64,000 bases of DNA from Sphingomonas sp. Y38-1Y (GCF_032391395.1 NZ_CP135916.1:2945001-3009000); one strand, 5' to 3'. Counted from the stretch's first letter, positions 52,375 to 61,378 are shown. Made by a program: numbers and translations. The notes: generated from the letters alone by a model not told the origin.

Positions 52375-53694
52375 TCAGTTCTCGCGGAACGCCCGCGCAA
52401 AGGCGTCGCCGAGCGGGGCGAGCAGATAGTCGGCCAGCGTCCGTGCCTCGGTCTCGATCGTCGCGGTGACGGGCAGGCCGGGCTGGAGCGTCACGCCCTC
52501 CCCTGCCAGCGCATCGGGATCGCTGACGATGATCTGCGCGCGGAAATACTGGCCGGATCGTTCGGCGATCGGTGCGGGCGACAGCGCGGTAACGCGGCCG
52601 TCGACGCTGCCGTGCGTGCGCGGATTGACGCTGGTGAAGCGCAGCTTGGTCACTTGACCCACGCGGACATCGTCGATGTCCTGGGGACGGATGCGCGCCT
52701 CGACGATCAGCGTCCGCCGGTCGGGTACGATCTGCATCAGCGTCGCGCCGCCGCCCACCACCGACCCCTGGCCGATCGCGGCCAGGCTCGACACGCGGCC
52801 TGCGACCGGCGCGCGCAGTTCGGAGAGCGAGGCATCGTACCGGGTGACGCGCAGCGACGGCCCGAGTTGTGCAAGCTGTGCCTCGATCTGGCCGAGTTCG
52901 GTCACCACCTGTGCCATCTGCGTCTCGCCGAGCCGCGCCTGTTCCAGCCGCGCCTTGGCGATGCCCGCGCCGCCGGTGACGGTCTGCGTCTCCAGCTCCG
53001 CCGCGGCGCGTTCGAGCGCGCGGACCTGCGTACGGCGGGCATAGCCCTTCTCATAGAGGCCGCGCATGACGCGCAGTTCGTCGCGGATCAGCGCGAGCTG
53101 CCGCTGCGCGCCGCTGCGGGTGGCAACCGCCGCATCCGAATCGGCCGCGGCCATGCCGCGCTCGGCGGCGCGGATCTCGCGGTGGCGGCGAAAGATCGCC
53201 TGCTCAGTCGCGATCGCCGACGCGGCGGCCGGCTGGCCGGCGCGAGCCGTAAGCGCCTGGGGAAAGGCGATCGCGGCGCTGTCGTCGCGCTGGGCGATCA
53301 GGCGCGCCTGCCGCGCGAGCAGCGCGTCCCGCCTGGCCTGTGCCTGTTCGAGCAAGGCCCCGGCACGGGTGCCGTTGAGCTCTACCAGCGGCTGGCCCGC
53401 GATCACGCGCTGTCCCTCGGCCACCCGGACACGGGTCACAACACCGCCGGCGGGTGGCTGGATGACGATGCGGTCGCCGCTCGTCGTCACTTCGCCGGGC
53501 GCTACCGCCGCGCCCGAGATCGGCGCCAGGAACGCGAACAGCAGCAGCGCGCCGAAGAACAGCCCCGCGACGACAAGGCCGGTGCGAACGACATGCCGCG
53601 CGTCGTCGAGCGGCCGGGCGACCGCCGGCTCCCAAATTGAGAAGGCCTTGCTGCCGGGGGCTGCGCCGCCGGAGTGGAGAAAGTCGAGTTTCAT
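52375..53694 (-). CDS. Type I secretion membrane-fusion protein (HlyD/PrtE family)
   Basis: From the ATG at 53694, 4 bp after the ABC transporter stop, the protein has 439 aa. It has one membrane helix at about 37-60 (VVRTGLVVAGLFFGALLLFA), a lipoyl-like half-motif GDRIVIQPPAGGVVTRVRVA, two long helices forming a coiled-coil hairpin (about 115-290), and a C-terminal barrel (SPAPIAERSGQYFRAQIIV). It bridges the inner-membrane ABC exporter to an outer-membrane channel. No TolC gene is nearby. It is the last gene of the secretion operon. Confidence 0.9.
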   Translation of the reverse strand: MKLDFLHSGGAAPGSKAFSIWEPAVARPLDDARHVVRTGLVVAGLFFGALLLFAFLAPISGAAVAPGEVTTSGDRIVIQPPAGGVVTRVRVAEGQRVIAGQPLVELNGTRAGALLEQAQARRDALLARQARLIAQRDDSAAIAFPQALTARAGQPAAASAIATEQAIFRRHREIRAAERGMAAADSDAAVATRSGAQRQLALIRDELRVMRGLYEKGYARRTQVRALERAAAELETQTVTGGAGIAKARLEQARLGETQMAQVVTELGQIEAQLAQLGPSLRVTRYDASLSELRAPVAGRVSSLAAIGQGSVVGGGATLMQIVPDRRTLIVEARIRPQDIDDVRVGQVTKLRFTSVNPRTHGSVDGRVTALSPAPIAERSGQYFRAQIIVSDPDALAGEGVTLQPGLPVTATIETEARTLADYLLAPLGDAFARAFREN

Positions 53695-53698
53695 GGCG

Positions 53699-55453
53699 TC
53701 ATCCCACCGGTGCTTCGGCGATCGAGCGAACGAGGTCGGTGCGCACCTTGCGGAACACGCGCGCGCGCGGCCCATCGAGCTGCAGGCGGCCCTTGTCGAT
53801 CACCACGACGCGGTCGACATGCGCGACCGGATTAAGGCGATGAGCGATCAGGAGGATCGTCGATCCCTGGCGCTTCAGATACTGGAGCGCACGCGCCAGC
53901 GCCTCCTCGCCATCCTGGTCGAGATGCGCGTTGGGTTCGTCCAGCACGAGCAGCTTGGGGCTGCCGAACATCGCGCGGGCCAGGCCGATGCGCTGGCGCT
54001 GCCCGCCCGACAGCCCAGACCCGCCCTCGTCGACGCGCGTCTCATAGCCGTCGGGCAGGTCGAGGATCATCTGGTGGACGTCGGCGCGTACCGCCGCCTC
54101 GATCACCAGCTGGTCGGCGCATTCGGAGAAGCGCGCGATGTTGTCGCGCAGCGTGCCGGGAAACAGCCCGACATTCTGCGGCAGATAGCCGATGTGCCGC
54201 GCCAGCATGTCACGCGACCAGTGCCGCGCGTCGAGCCCGCCGATATGCACCGCGCCCTCGGTCGGCGCCTGTGCCGACACGATCAGCCGCGCCAGGCTGC
54301 TCTTGCCCGCGCCCGACGGGCCGACGATCGCGACCGACTCGCCCGCCTCGATCGTCAGGTCGATGCCGGTCAGCGCATCGCGCTTGCCGCCCGGGGGCAC
54401 GAAGCGCACGCGGTCGAGCCGGACGGTCGCGCCGCCGATCGGCGGCTCCACCCGCTTGATCCGCGCGGGTGCGGCGCTCAGCACCTTCTGCACGCGGCGT
54501 CCGGCGGCCAGGCCCTGCTCGATCTGTCGCCAGCCGGTCACCGCCACCTCGATCGGGGCGAGCGCGCGGCCCAGCATCATGTTGGCGGCAAAGATCGCGG
54601 CGGGAAGGATCGATCCCTCGATCGCCAGCCACGCGCCGACACCCAGCATCGCGCCCTGCATCACCAGCCGCAGGAAGCGGATGGCGGAGGCGAAGTCGGC
54701 ATTGCGGTCGCTGCCCGACGCCTGGCGCCGCATCATCGTCTCGCGATCGGTGCGCCAGCGGCCCGCGAGCGCGCGATCCATGCCCATCGCGTGGACGGGA
54801 TCGGAAAAGCGCGCGATCGCGTCGGTGAACTGATAGCTGCGGATCGCCGCTTCCTGCGACGCCTTGTTGTCCGCGCGCGTCGTGCGTTCGTTGAGGAAGG
54901 CCAGGCCGATCAGCCCTGCCGCCCCGACAAGCGCGGTCAGGCCGAGCAGCGGATGCAGCACGAACAGCACGATCAGGAACAGCGGCATCCAGGGCACGTC
55001 GAAGAAGAACTGCGCCCCCTGTCCGGCCAGCGAGGCGCGGAACTGGTCGAGGTCGCGCAGCGGCTGGGCGTTGCGCTTGCCCGCCCCCACCTTGCCGCCG
55101 ACATCGATGATCGCCTGGAACACGCGGCCCGACAGCAGTCGGTCGATGCGCGCGGCGGCCCGCACCAGGATGCGCGCGCGCGCCGCATCGAGCACCGCCA
55201 TCGTCGCGAGCGCGAGCAGCAGCGCGACGCTCAGCCCGATCAGCGTCGGGATGCTCCCCGACGGGATGACGCGGTTGTAGATCTGGATGAGGTAGATCGG
55301 CGAGGCGAGGAACAGGAGGTTCACCGCGCCGGAAAACCCCGCCGCGGTCCAGAGCAGGCCCTTGGTCGCGCGAAGCGCGCCGGCGAACTCGTCGCCGGGC
55401 TTGTAATCGGGGTGCGCCGGATCGAGCGCGGGGGGAAGCTTCGGCTCAGCCAT
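53699..55453 (-). CDS. Type I secretion ABC exporter (PrtD family)
   Basis: The 584-aa protein has a six-helix transmembrane domain (about 25-310) and an ATPase domain with Walker A VGPSGAGKSSLARL near 378, signature LSGGQRQRIGLARAMFGSPK near 481 and Walker B LLVLDEPNAHLD. There is no N-terminal C39 peptidase, so substrates carry a C-terminal signal and are not cleaved, as for PrtD-type exporters. Its start overlaps the end of the Ala-rich protein gene by 8 bp, which links exporter and presumed substrate. Confidence 0.92.
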   Translation of the reverse strand: MAEPKLPPALDPAHPDYKPGDEFAGALRATKGLLWTAAGFSGAVNLLFLASPIYLIQIYNRVIPSGSIPTLIGLSVALLLALATMAVLDAARARILVRAAARIDRLLSGRVFQAIIDVGGKVGAGKRNAQPLRDLDQFRASLAGQGAQFFFDVPWMPLFLIVLFVLHPLLGLTALVGAAGLIGLAFLNERTTRADNKASQEAAIRSYQFTDAIARFSDPVHAMGMDRALAGRWRTDRETMMRRQASGSDRNADFASAIRFLRLVMQGAMLGVGAWLAIEGSILPAAIFAANMMLGRALAPIEVAVTGWRQIEQGLAAGRRVQKVLSAAPARIKRVEPPIGGATVRLDRVRFVPPGGKRDALTGIDLTIEAGESVAIVGPSGAGKSSLARLIVSAQAPTEGAVHIGGLDARHWSRDMLARHIGYLPQNVGLFPGTLRDNIARFSECADQLVIEAAVRADVHQMILDLPDGYETRVDEGGSGLSGGQRQRIGLARAMFGSPKLLVLDEPNAHLDQDGEEALARALQYLKRQGSTILLIAHRLNPVAHVDRVVVIDKGRLQLDGPRARVFRKVRTDLVRSIAEAPVG

Positions 55454-56936
55454 GCCCGTGATCCTCGTCGAACAGACTGCCGAGCCCGTGCTTGTCGCCC
55501 AGCAGCGAGCCGATCCCCGCCGACGCGGTATCGAGCAGGCCGCCCGTATCGGTATCGGTCAGGCCGGGCAGGTCGCCCGCCATCTCCAGCAGATCGGGTG
55601 CGGCGCCGAGGCTGGCGAACACCGGCTCGGCAACGTCGCCCGCGCCATCGACGATCGCGAACCCGTCGCTGGCGGTGAGAAGCTCGGTCAGCGTGGCGAT
55701 CCCACCCGCGGGGTCGAGCCCGCCGATCTCGACCGCATCGACGATCGAGCCTGCGTCGTCGACCAGTCCGGCGCCCGTATGGCCGACCGCTTCGACAGTC
55801 GTGCCGACGGTTTCGAGCGCCGCGTCCACGACGGGCGCTGCGGTCGAGGTCAGAGTGCCGACTGCCGCGCCCGTGTCGGCAAGCAGATCGCTCGTTACCT
55901 GCGTGGTATCCGTGATCGTCGCGGCGGCAGTATCGGTAACGGCCGCGACGGTGGTGCCGACGGTCTCGATCGCCGCATCCACGACAGGCGCGGCACTCGC
56001 GGTCAAGCTGGCGGCTGCCGCGCCGGTGTTCGCGAGCAGGTCGGCGGCCACTTGCGTGGTTTCCGCAACCGTCTCGCCCAGGTCCGCAGTCAGGTTCGTC
56101 GTGGTCGCGGCGACATCCGTCACCAGCGCCGCGACATTATCGGTGGCGTCGTTCAGCGTCGCTGACACCGCGTCGATCGTTGCCGCAGTCCCATCGGTGA
56201 GGGTGCCGGCCACGTCGGCGATGCCGTCCAGCGCCGTGTCGACGGTGCCGACCACCGCATCGACCGTCGCGGCGGTGTTGGCGGTCAGGTCGGCGACCGT
56301 CGCTTCGACGCCTTGCAGCAACGGCGTCTCGCCCGGCGGCAGCGCCTCGGCAAGCGATTGGCTGATCTGGTCGAGCGCAGCGGCGACCTGGCCGATGCCA
56401 GCGGCGGCAGGGCTGTCGAGCTGTGTGACGAGCTGTTGAAGCGCGCCGGTCAACGCCTCGGCATTGGCGCGCACCGCCTCGACCGCGTCGGTCACCGGCG
56501 GCGCCGCGGCGGCAGTCGGTGCTTGCGCAACATCGCCGCTCGCCGGCGGGGCGGGCGGCAACGATGAAGGAGCGGGCGCGAGGGCGACCGCGGGCGCCAC
56601 TGGCGTGATCGCTGCCGTGTCGATCGGTGCCGGCTGGACCACCGGAGCAGCCGCAGGCGCGGCCGCGGCGGTCAGCCCGGCGAGCAGGTTGGTCTCGGCA
56701 GACGCCGCGTGGTCGGCAACGACCGTCCCGGTCGGCGCAGCGGCGGCCGGGGTGCTGTCGCCCGCGGCATCGCTGGTTGCGGCAGCGGCGTGCGCGGCGG
56801 CCGGCAACGCGATCGACCCCGCCAGCCCGAAGGCCAGCGGGGTCGGCGCGAGCAATCCGACCTCGTTCGCACCGCTGTGGAGCGGCTGGGCGCGCCCCGC
56901 GCGATGCGGTTCGGGTGGCTGGGAGGGATCAGCCAT
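55446..56936 (-). CDS. Alanine-rich repeat protein, probable type I secretion substrate
   Basis: The 496-aa protein is extremely rich in Ala, Thr, Val and Asp. After a Pro-rich N-terminal part (about 60-160) come amphipathic heptad-like segments (VDAVVGTVDTALDGIADVA) and a near-perfect tandem repeat of 51 residues (TTQVAADLLANTGAA... and TTQVTSDLLADTGAA...). It ends with DKHGLGSLFDEDHGHG. A hydrophobic stretch near residues 35-50 could be mistaken for a signal. Overlap with the exporter gene argues that it is secreted. No enzymatic domain is visible; a surface or adhesive role is inferred. Confidence 0.7.
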   Translation of the reverse strand: MADPSQPPEPHRAGRAQPLHSGANEVGLLAPTPLAFGLAGSIALPAAAHAAAATSDAAGDSTPAAAAPTGTVVADHAASAETNLLAGLTAAAAPAAAPVVQPAPIDTAAITPVAPAVALAPAPSSLPPAPPASGDVAQAPTAAAAPPVTDAVEAVRANAEALTGALQQLVTQLDSPAAAGIGQVAAALDQISQSLAEALPPGETPLLQGVEATVADLTANTAATVDAVVGTVDTALDGIADVAGTLTDGTAATIDAVSATLNDATDNVAALVTDVAATTTNLTADLGETVAETTQVAADLLANTGAAAASLTASAAPVVDAAIETVGTTVAAVTDTAAATITDTTQVTSDLLADTGAAVGTLTSTAAPVVDAALETVGTTVEAVGHTGAGLVDDAGSIVDAVEIGGLDPAGGIATLTELLTASDGFAIVDGAGDVAEPVFASLGAAPDLLEMAGDLPGLTDTDTGGLLDTASAGIGSLLGDKHGLGSLFDEDHGHG

Positions 56937-57116
56937 ACGGATTGGTCTGACTCATGGACGTTTCACCTCGAAGTCGATGGAACCGCCGGCGATCCGGTGG
57001 GTTGGCATCAGGTCTCCTCGGCGTTGATCACAGGTCGATGAGCGTGCATCGCGCTTCTTAGGAAGCAGTCGGCCCCGCATCGTTGGCGCGATGCGGGGCC
57101 GAATTCGTTAGGCAGA

Positions 57117-57368
57117 TTAGCCGAAGATGCCGCCGCCATCGCTGTCGGAGAAGCTGTCCGTCATGCTCGACAGGATGCTGCCGACGTCCAGATCCAGGCC
57201 GAATGAACCCGAGTCATAGCTGGTGTCGCTCGACCCGTCCTCGTCGATGCTCTGGTCGTAGCTCTCATAGCTCGCGTCGACCGAAGCCACCGCCGTCAGC
57301 GCGCCCAGAAGGTCGCTGCTGTTGTCCGATTCACCGCCATTGCCGAACAGGCCCGAAAGAAAAGCCAT
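57117..57368 (-). CDS. Small acidic Ser/Asp/Gly-rich protein, possible second secretion substrate
   Basis: The 83-aa product starts MAFLSGLFGNGGES and continues with acidic serine-rich runs (SYDQSIDEDGSSDTSYD), ending FSDSDGGGIFG. There are no cysteines or enzyme motifs. Acidic, Gly/Asp-rich C-termini are usual in type I secretion substrates. It lies 180 bp upstream of the Ala-rich gene on the same strand and would be the first gene of the cassette. Confidence 0.6.
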   Translation of the reverse strand: MAFLSGLFGNGGESDNSSDLLGALTAVASVDASYESYDQSIDEDGSSDTSYDSGSFGLDLDVGSILSSMTDSFSDSDGGGIFG

Positions 57369-57666
57369 CTCATGTCTCCTTGTGTTCGTGCATCGCGTGA
57401 CGTCATCAGGTCACGGCAAGAGAACCGGTAACCCCACCGGGAAGTTGCGACGCCATGAGGGCACCCGAGGCACGCAGGCTTGATGTTTCTCATACGCTCC
57501 AGAGTAACGGGCCCTCCGGTGCCTCCACCCCGCTGCCGGGTCGCCATCCTTTAACCATGTGCGAAATATCGTAGTGTCGTCCGGTCAGCCGAGCCAAATC
57601 CCTGACGAAGCGATTTTCTTTTTGGACGCTGGTGCAGCCAATCGCCGCCAGGCGCGCTTTGGGGCC

Positions 57667-58479
57667 ATGCTTTCCACGCGGCCAACCACGTCCAGCCTCG
57701 CCACCAAGCTCATCAGCGCCGGCGCGCTTCGGGAAGATGGCGTGCCCGTGCTCGACGCGCTGCTCGCCCGGGACACCCGGCTGATCGACGATGGCATGCC
57801 GATCTTCGAACAGGGTGAGCGGCCCGAAGCGATCGAGGTCATCGTCGCCGGCTGGGCGATCCGCGACCGCAGGCTGTCGGGCGGGCGACGCCAGACGGTC
57901 GGCATCCTGTGCGCGGGCGACGTCTGCGACTTCAACGTATTCCTGATGAAGCGCGCCGACAGCGGGTGCCACGCGGTTGGCCCCGTGCGCGTCGCGCGGA
58001 TCGGCCGGCGCGCGCTCAACCAGCTCAACCAGCATCATCCGGCGATCGGCCAGGCGCTGTGGTGGGAATCGATGGCGGCGGCGGCGATCCAGCGGGAATG
58101 GGTCGCCAACCTGGCGTCGCGGCGTGCCGAGCCGCGCATCGCGGCGCTGCTCTGCATGCTGTACGCGCGGATGCAGCTTGCGGGCGAGACGGCGGCTTCG
58201 GCGATGCCCTGGCCGTTCACGCAGGGCGATCTGGCCAATGCGTGCGGGCTGACCGTCGAACATTGCAACCGGAGCCTGGCGGCACTGCGCAAGCGCGGGC
58301 TGGTCGAGATCCGGGACGGCCAGGTGACGTTCCACGATCCGGCGGCACTCGCCCGGTACGCGACGTTCGACGCCGCCCCGTTCCACTGCGACCCGGCGCT
58401 GCTGCCCTTTGCGGAGGAGGAGGCCCGTCCTCACGCGCCCACGCCGATGATCTCGGCCGACTTCGCCCCCGCCGCCTGA
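57667..58479 (+). CDS. Crp/Fnr-family transcriptional regulator
   Basis: From the ATG at 57667 the protein has 270 aa. It has a cNMP-binding-like barrel (about 30-140: FEQGERPEAIEVIVAGWAI, VGILCAGDVCDFNVFLM) and a C-terminal winged helix with WPFTQGDLANACGLTVEHCN and SLAALRKRGLVEIRDG. The FNR iron-sulfur cysteine motif is absent. The in-frame start at 57559 is less likely. It is divergent from the secretion cassette, which is a plausible target. Confidence 0.85.
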   Translation: MLSTRPTTSSLATKLISAGALREDGVPVLDALLARDTRLIDDGMPIFEQGERPEAIEVIVAGWAIRDRRLSGGRRQTVGILCAGDVCDFNVFLMKRADSGCHAVGPVRVARIGRRALNQLNQHHPAIGQALWWESMAAAAIQREWVANLASRRAEPRIAALLCMLYARMQLAGETAASAMPWPFTQGDLANACGLTVEHCNRSLAALRKRGLVEIRDGQVTFHDPAALARYATFDAAPFHCDPALLPFAEEEARPHAPTPMISADFAPAA

Positions 58480-58488
58480 CGTCGGCGC

Positions 58489-58971
58489 TCAGCCGAGCAG
58501 GTCGTCCAGCGTCACCGGCGCGAAGCCATGGATGTCGACGCCGACGTCGAATTGGCGCGGCATCGGCTTCAGCCGGCCATGGCTGTGCCCATGCAGGTTG
58601 ATCGCGCCCTTGTGCTGCCCGTTCCAGCTTCGGAAGGGATAGTGGCACAGGACCAGGCGGCGACCGTCGACCTCAATCTCGGCATAGTCGCCGACACTTG
58701 CCCACCCGGCGGCCGCAACCGTTCCAACCGGATCGTTGTTGCCGCGCAGCAGGTACTTGGTGCCGTTCAGCTGGGCGAGCAGCAACGCCACCTCGGCCGC
58801 ACGCCGGGCCACGTCGCCCAGGTGCCAGACCGTGTCCGCCGGACCGACGACGGCATTCCACCGCTCGATCATCGCCGCGTCCATCGTCGCCGTGTCGGCG
58901 AAAGGACGACGCTGGATGTTGATGGTGCGGTGATCACCGAAATGCGTGTCGGCGGTGAAGAAGACCGTCAT
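58489..58971 (-). CDS. Small calcineurin-like metallophosphoesterase
   Basis: The ATG at 58971 overlaps the stop of the radical SAM gene (ATGA). The 160-aa protein is a minimal phosphoesterase: FFTADTHFGDHRTIN, DTVWHLGDVAR, YLLRGNNDPVG, VLCHYPFRSWNG and NLHGHSHGR provide the five metal-binding motifs, with GNND instead of GNHD. It matches small bacteriophage-like/YfcE-type enzymes. Translational coupling to an SPL-family gene suggests a joint role, perhaps in nucleic-acid repair (inference). Confidence 0.88.
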   Translation of the reverse strand: MTVFFTADTHFGDHRTINIQRRPFADTATMDAAMIERWNAVVGPADTVWHLGDVARRAAEVALLLAQLNGTKYLLRGNNDPVGTVAAAGWASVGDYAEIEVDGRRLVLCHYPFRSWNGQHKGAINLHGHSHGRLKPMPRQFDVGVDIHGFAPVTLDDLLG

Positions 58972-60056
58972 GTCCAGTAGAGGATGCGTGCTGCCGGCAG
59001 TTCGGCGGCGATCCGCGCCTCGAAGAAGTCGCGCAGCGCGCGCATCGTGGCGGCGTCGTACACCTGCTTCTCGCTGCCGAACTTGGTCCGCTTGGTCGTC
59101 CGGTTTACCTCGCTCATGTCGAGCGCGGAGCCCGGATACCAGCTTTCGAGCACCGCCTTCGATCCCGGCGTGAAGCGATGGGTGATGAGTTCGATGGACA
59201 GGTCGAGCGCGGATATCTCGGCGAGCGCGGCGGCGGCGTCCTCGATCAATCCGCCATAGGCCGCTTGCCAGCCCGCCGCCGCGATGATCGGCGCGATCGT
59301 CAGCCCCACCGGATAGCCGGCCAGCGCCATCCGGCGGAGCGCGGCCAGGCGCGCGGCGACCGGCGCGGTACCGCCCTCGAACCGCGCGAACGCGCCGGGG
59401 TTGACCGACGCGCGCATCCGGGTGCGGCCGCCATGCGCGATGCTGAGCAGCGGCGCGACGTCCGCGAACTTGCTGGTGAAGCGAAGCTGCACGGGCGCCT
59501 CCCAAGCGCTGAAATACCGGATCGCCGCCGACAGCGACCCGGTGATCGGCTCCAGCGCGAGCGGATCGGTGTAGCAGGACGCCTCGAACGTCGTCCCCTC
59601 ATGCTCGCGGTCACGGCTGCGCGAGGTGATCGTGCCCGCCCCCAGATAGCCGGGCAGCGCGTCGAAGATCTCTTCGAGGTTCGCATAGGCGCGGGTGATC
59701 GGCGGCCCCTTGAGCGAGCCGGCGAGATAGCAGTAGCTGCAATGCGCCGGGCACCCTTCGGCCAGGTCCATTCGCCAGTCCGCGCTCGGTGCGATCGGCT
59801 GGAGCCGGCGCTTGGACGGCGGCGCGACGACGACCGCCAGCGTCCGCTTGGCGGCGACATAGGCGCGGCGGGGATCCTCCGGCAGGTTGAGAATCAGGCG
59901 ATCGCCCGAGAGCTCGACCACCTCGATCCCGCGCGCCGCCGCCGTTTCGGCGATGCGGCGGCCGTGCGCGAACCCCATGGCAGCACGCGTGACGAGGATG
60001 CGGGCCGGTTGCCAGCCCGGATCGGTGCTAGGGTCTGGCTCGGCGGCGGTGGCCAT
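58968..60056 (-). CDS. Spore photoproduct lyase-family radical SAM protein
   Basis: From the ATG at 60056 the protein has 362 aa. The N-terminus has ARILVTRAAMGFAHGRRIA. The radical SAM cluster is CPAHCSYCYL near residue 105, with Cys-x3-Cys-x2-Cys. Further SPL-type motifs follow: LRFTSKFADVAPLL and SVNPGAFARFEGG. This family of SPL-like proteins in non-sporulating Alphaproteobacteria has no proven activity; spore photoproduct is not expected here. A longer frame to 60431 overlaps the divergent deaminase gene and is rejected. Confidence 0.87.
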   Translation of the reverse strand: MATAAEPDPSTDPGWQPARILVTRAAMGFAHGRRIAETAAARGIEVVELSGDRLILNLPEDPRRAYVAAKRTLAVVVAPPSKRRLQPIAPSADWRMDLAEGCPAHCSYCYLAGSLKGPPITRAYANLEEIFDALPGYLGAGTITSRSRDREHEGTTFEASCYTDPLALEPITGSLSAAIRYFSAWEAPVQLRFTSKFADVAPLLSIAHGGRTRMRASVNPGAFARFEGGTAPVAARLAALRRMALAGYPVGLTIAPIIAAAGWQAAYGGLIEDAAAALAEISALDLSIELITHRFTPGSKAVLESWYPGSALDMSEVNRTTKRTKFGSEKQVYDAATMRALRDFFEARIAAELPAARILYWT

Positions 60057-60154
60057 GGCCCTTGAACGATCGGCGATGCCGGACGGTCCGCCGATTTCTC
60101 CAGCGCGACGCGGCGATCCTGCGCCGCGCGCGTTGTGCGTGCGGGAGACGATCG

Positions 60155-60649
60155 ATGTGCGCAGGGGCTGACGAACAATGGATGCGAAAGGCGATCGAGG
60201 TCGCGTCGTCGAAAGGCACGGATCCGTCGAACTCGCCGCTGGGATGCGTGATCGTCCTGGACGGGCGGGTGATCGCGGCCGAGCGTAACCAGACCGAGGA
60301 ACTGCCGGACGCGACCGCGCATGCGGAAATGATGGCGATCCGCCGCGCCTGTGAGGGGATCGGCGACATGGAGCTGCGCGGCGCGACGCTCTATTCGACG
60401 CTCCAGCCCTGCGGCATGTGCACGATGGCATCGATCTGGTCGAAAGTCGGCCGGGTCGTCTATGGCGCCGGCCGCGACGACGTGCACGAAATGTATTTCG
60501 AGGCGCGCCACGTCGACACGCTCGCCTTCATCGCCGACGCGTATCGCGACGATATCGAGATCGAGGGCGGATGCCTGCGCGAGGAATGCGCACGGCTCTA
60601 TTACGGTCCCGACGACCATCCGCCCGTCGAGGAGCAGGGAAACCTATGA
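60155..60649 (+). CDS. Nucleoside/guanine deaminase-like protein
   Basis: The ATG at 60155, preceded by GGGAGA, gives 164 aa. It has the cytidine-deaminase-fold zinc motifs ATAHAEMMAI (His-Ala-Glu) and LQPCGMCTMAS (Pro-Cys-x2-Cys). The C-terminus (YFEARHVDTLAFIADAYRDD) fits guanine deaminase-type members rather than TadA. It overlaps the HhH gene by 4 bp. Likely role: purine salvage or nucleobase deamination, substrate uncertain. Confidence 0.85.
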   Translation: MCAGADEQWMRKAIEVASSKGTDPSNSPLGCVIVLDGRVIAAERNQTEELPDATAHAEMMAIRRACEGIGDMELRGATLYSTLQPCGMCTMASIWSKVGRVVYGAGRDDVHEMYFEARHVDTLAFIADAYRDDIEIEGGCLREECARLYYGPDDHPPVEEQGNL

Positions 60650-60840
60650 GCGACAAGGTCCGACTGAACAGCGCGAGCGCCGACGAACTCGACCGCGTGC
60701 CGGGCCTCGAAGGGCATGGATTCGAGATCGTCCGGTACCGCGAGGAGCGCGGCCGCTTCACCGACATCTGCCAGCTCGAGGAGGTGCCGGGCCTCACGCA
60801 GAAGACCGACGAGAGCCGGTCCCACCTCGAGCTGGACTAA
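60646..60840 (+). CDS. Small helix-hairpin-helix (ComEA-like) protein
   Basis: The 64-aa product has two HhH-like segments: VRLNSASADELDRVPGLEGH and ICQLEEVPGLTQKTDE. HhH motifs bind DNA non-specifically. There is no signal peptide, so it is cytoplasmic, unlike ComEA. The ATG overlaps the deaminase stop. The second hairpin is imperfect. Confidence 0.75.
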   Translation: MSDKVRLNSASADELDRVPGLEGHGFEIVRYREERGRFTDICQLEEVPGLTQKTDESRSHLELD

Positions 60841-60846
60841 CGCTCT

Positions 60847-61269
60847 TTAGTTGCGCAGCTCGTTTGGCACGACCCCGCCATTTTCGGCGAGCTTGGCCAT
60901 CACGGCGCGGTGCAGCGCGATGTTCTGCTCGGCGCTGCCATGATCGCCCGCATGGACGCCGAGCTCGTCGGCAAGCTCGCGGCGGGCCTGGAGCGAGGAA
61001 TCGAGGTCGAGGAGCTTGAGCAGATCGACGATCGACGACTGATAGTTGCCGCCGCCGCCCTTCATCGACGCCATTTCCGACAGCACCGCGCCGACATCGA
61101 CCGGCTGTGATGCAGGCGCCGACTGCTGCGGCGCGGCCGGCTGAGCGGGCGCGCTCGCGGCCGGGGCAGCAGCGGCCTGCGCTGCCGGGGTGGGCGTAGG
61201 ACGGGGCGCCGCCGGCGCCTGAGCCTTGTGCCCGAAAATCTTGTCCTTGATGCTGGCGAACAAGCCCAT
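60847..61269 (-). CDS. DUF3597 family protein
   Basis: The ATG at 61269 gives 140 aa. A short N-terminal segment MGLFASIKDKIFGHKA is followed by a long Ala/Pro linker (about 18-55) and the conserved DUF3597 domain (VDVGAVLSEMASMKGGGGNY, SSIVDLLKLLDLDSSLQAR, ELADELGVHAGDHGSAEQN). The domain resembles a small helical peptidoglycan- or stress-associated fold, function unknown. It is convergent with the HhH gene. A near-consensus stress promoter (CGTT at 61321-61318, GGAGC at 61342-61338 on the minus strand) lies 49 bp upstream. Confidence 0.88.
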   Translation of the reverse strand: MGLFASIKDKIFGHKAQAPAAPRPTPTPAAQAAAAPAASAPAQPAAPQQSAPASQPVDVGAVLSEMASMKGGGGNYQSSIVDLLKLLDLDSSLQARRELADELGVHAGDHGSAEQNIALHRAVMAKLAENGGVVPNELRN

Positions 61270-61353
61270 TGTGCAACTCCCTGAATTCGCGCGGTGGCGA
61301 GGATGTCGAGCGGGCACAACGGTTTGTGCGGGCATCGGCTCCGCCCGTCGATC

Positions 61354-61378
61354 GGAACGCCGCGCCCGCCCGGCCGTT
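61354..61378 (+). promoter_or_regulatory. Putative EcfG-type general stress promoter
   Basis: GGAAC (61354-61358), 16 bp, then CGTT (61375-61378) matches the consensus of the alphaproteobacterial general-stress sigma factor (GGAAC-N16/17-CGTT). It ends 29 bp before the start of the DUF4142 gene. DUF4142 proteins are commonly stress-induced envelope proteins, which fits. Confidence 0.6.

Noticed and set aside
53066..55678. 870-codon plus-strand frame opposite the secretion genes
   Set aside because: It spans two well-supported genes on the other strand, its translation is Arg/Ala-rich without motifs, and it ignores their boundary.
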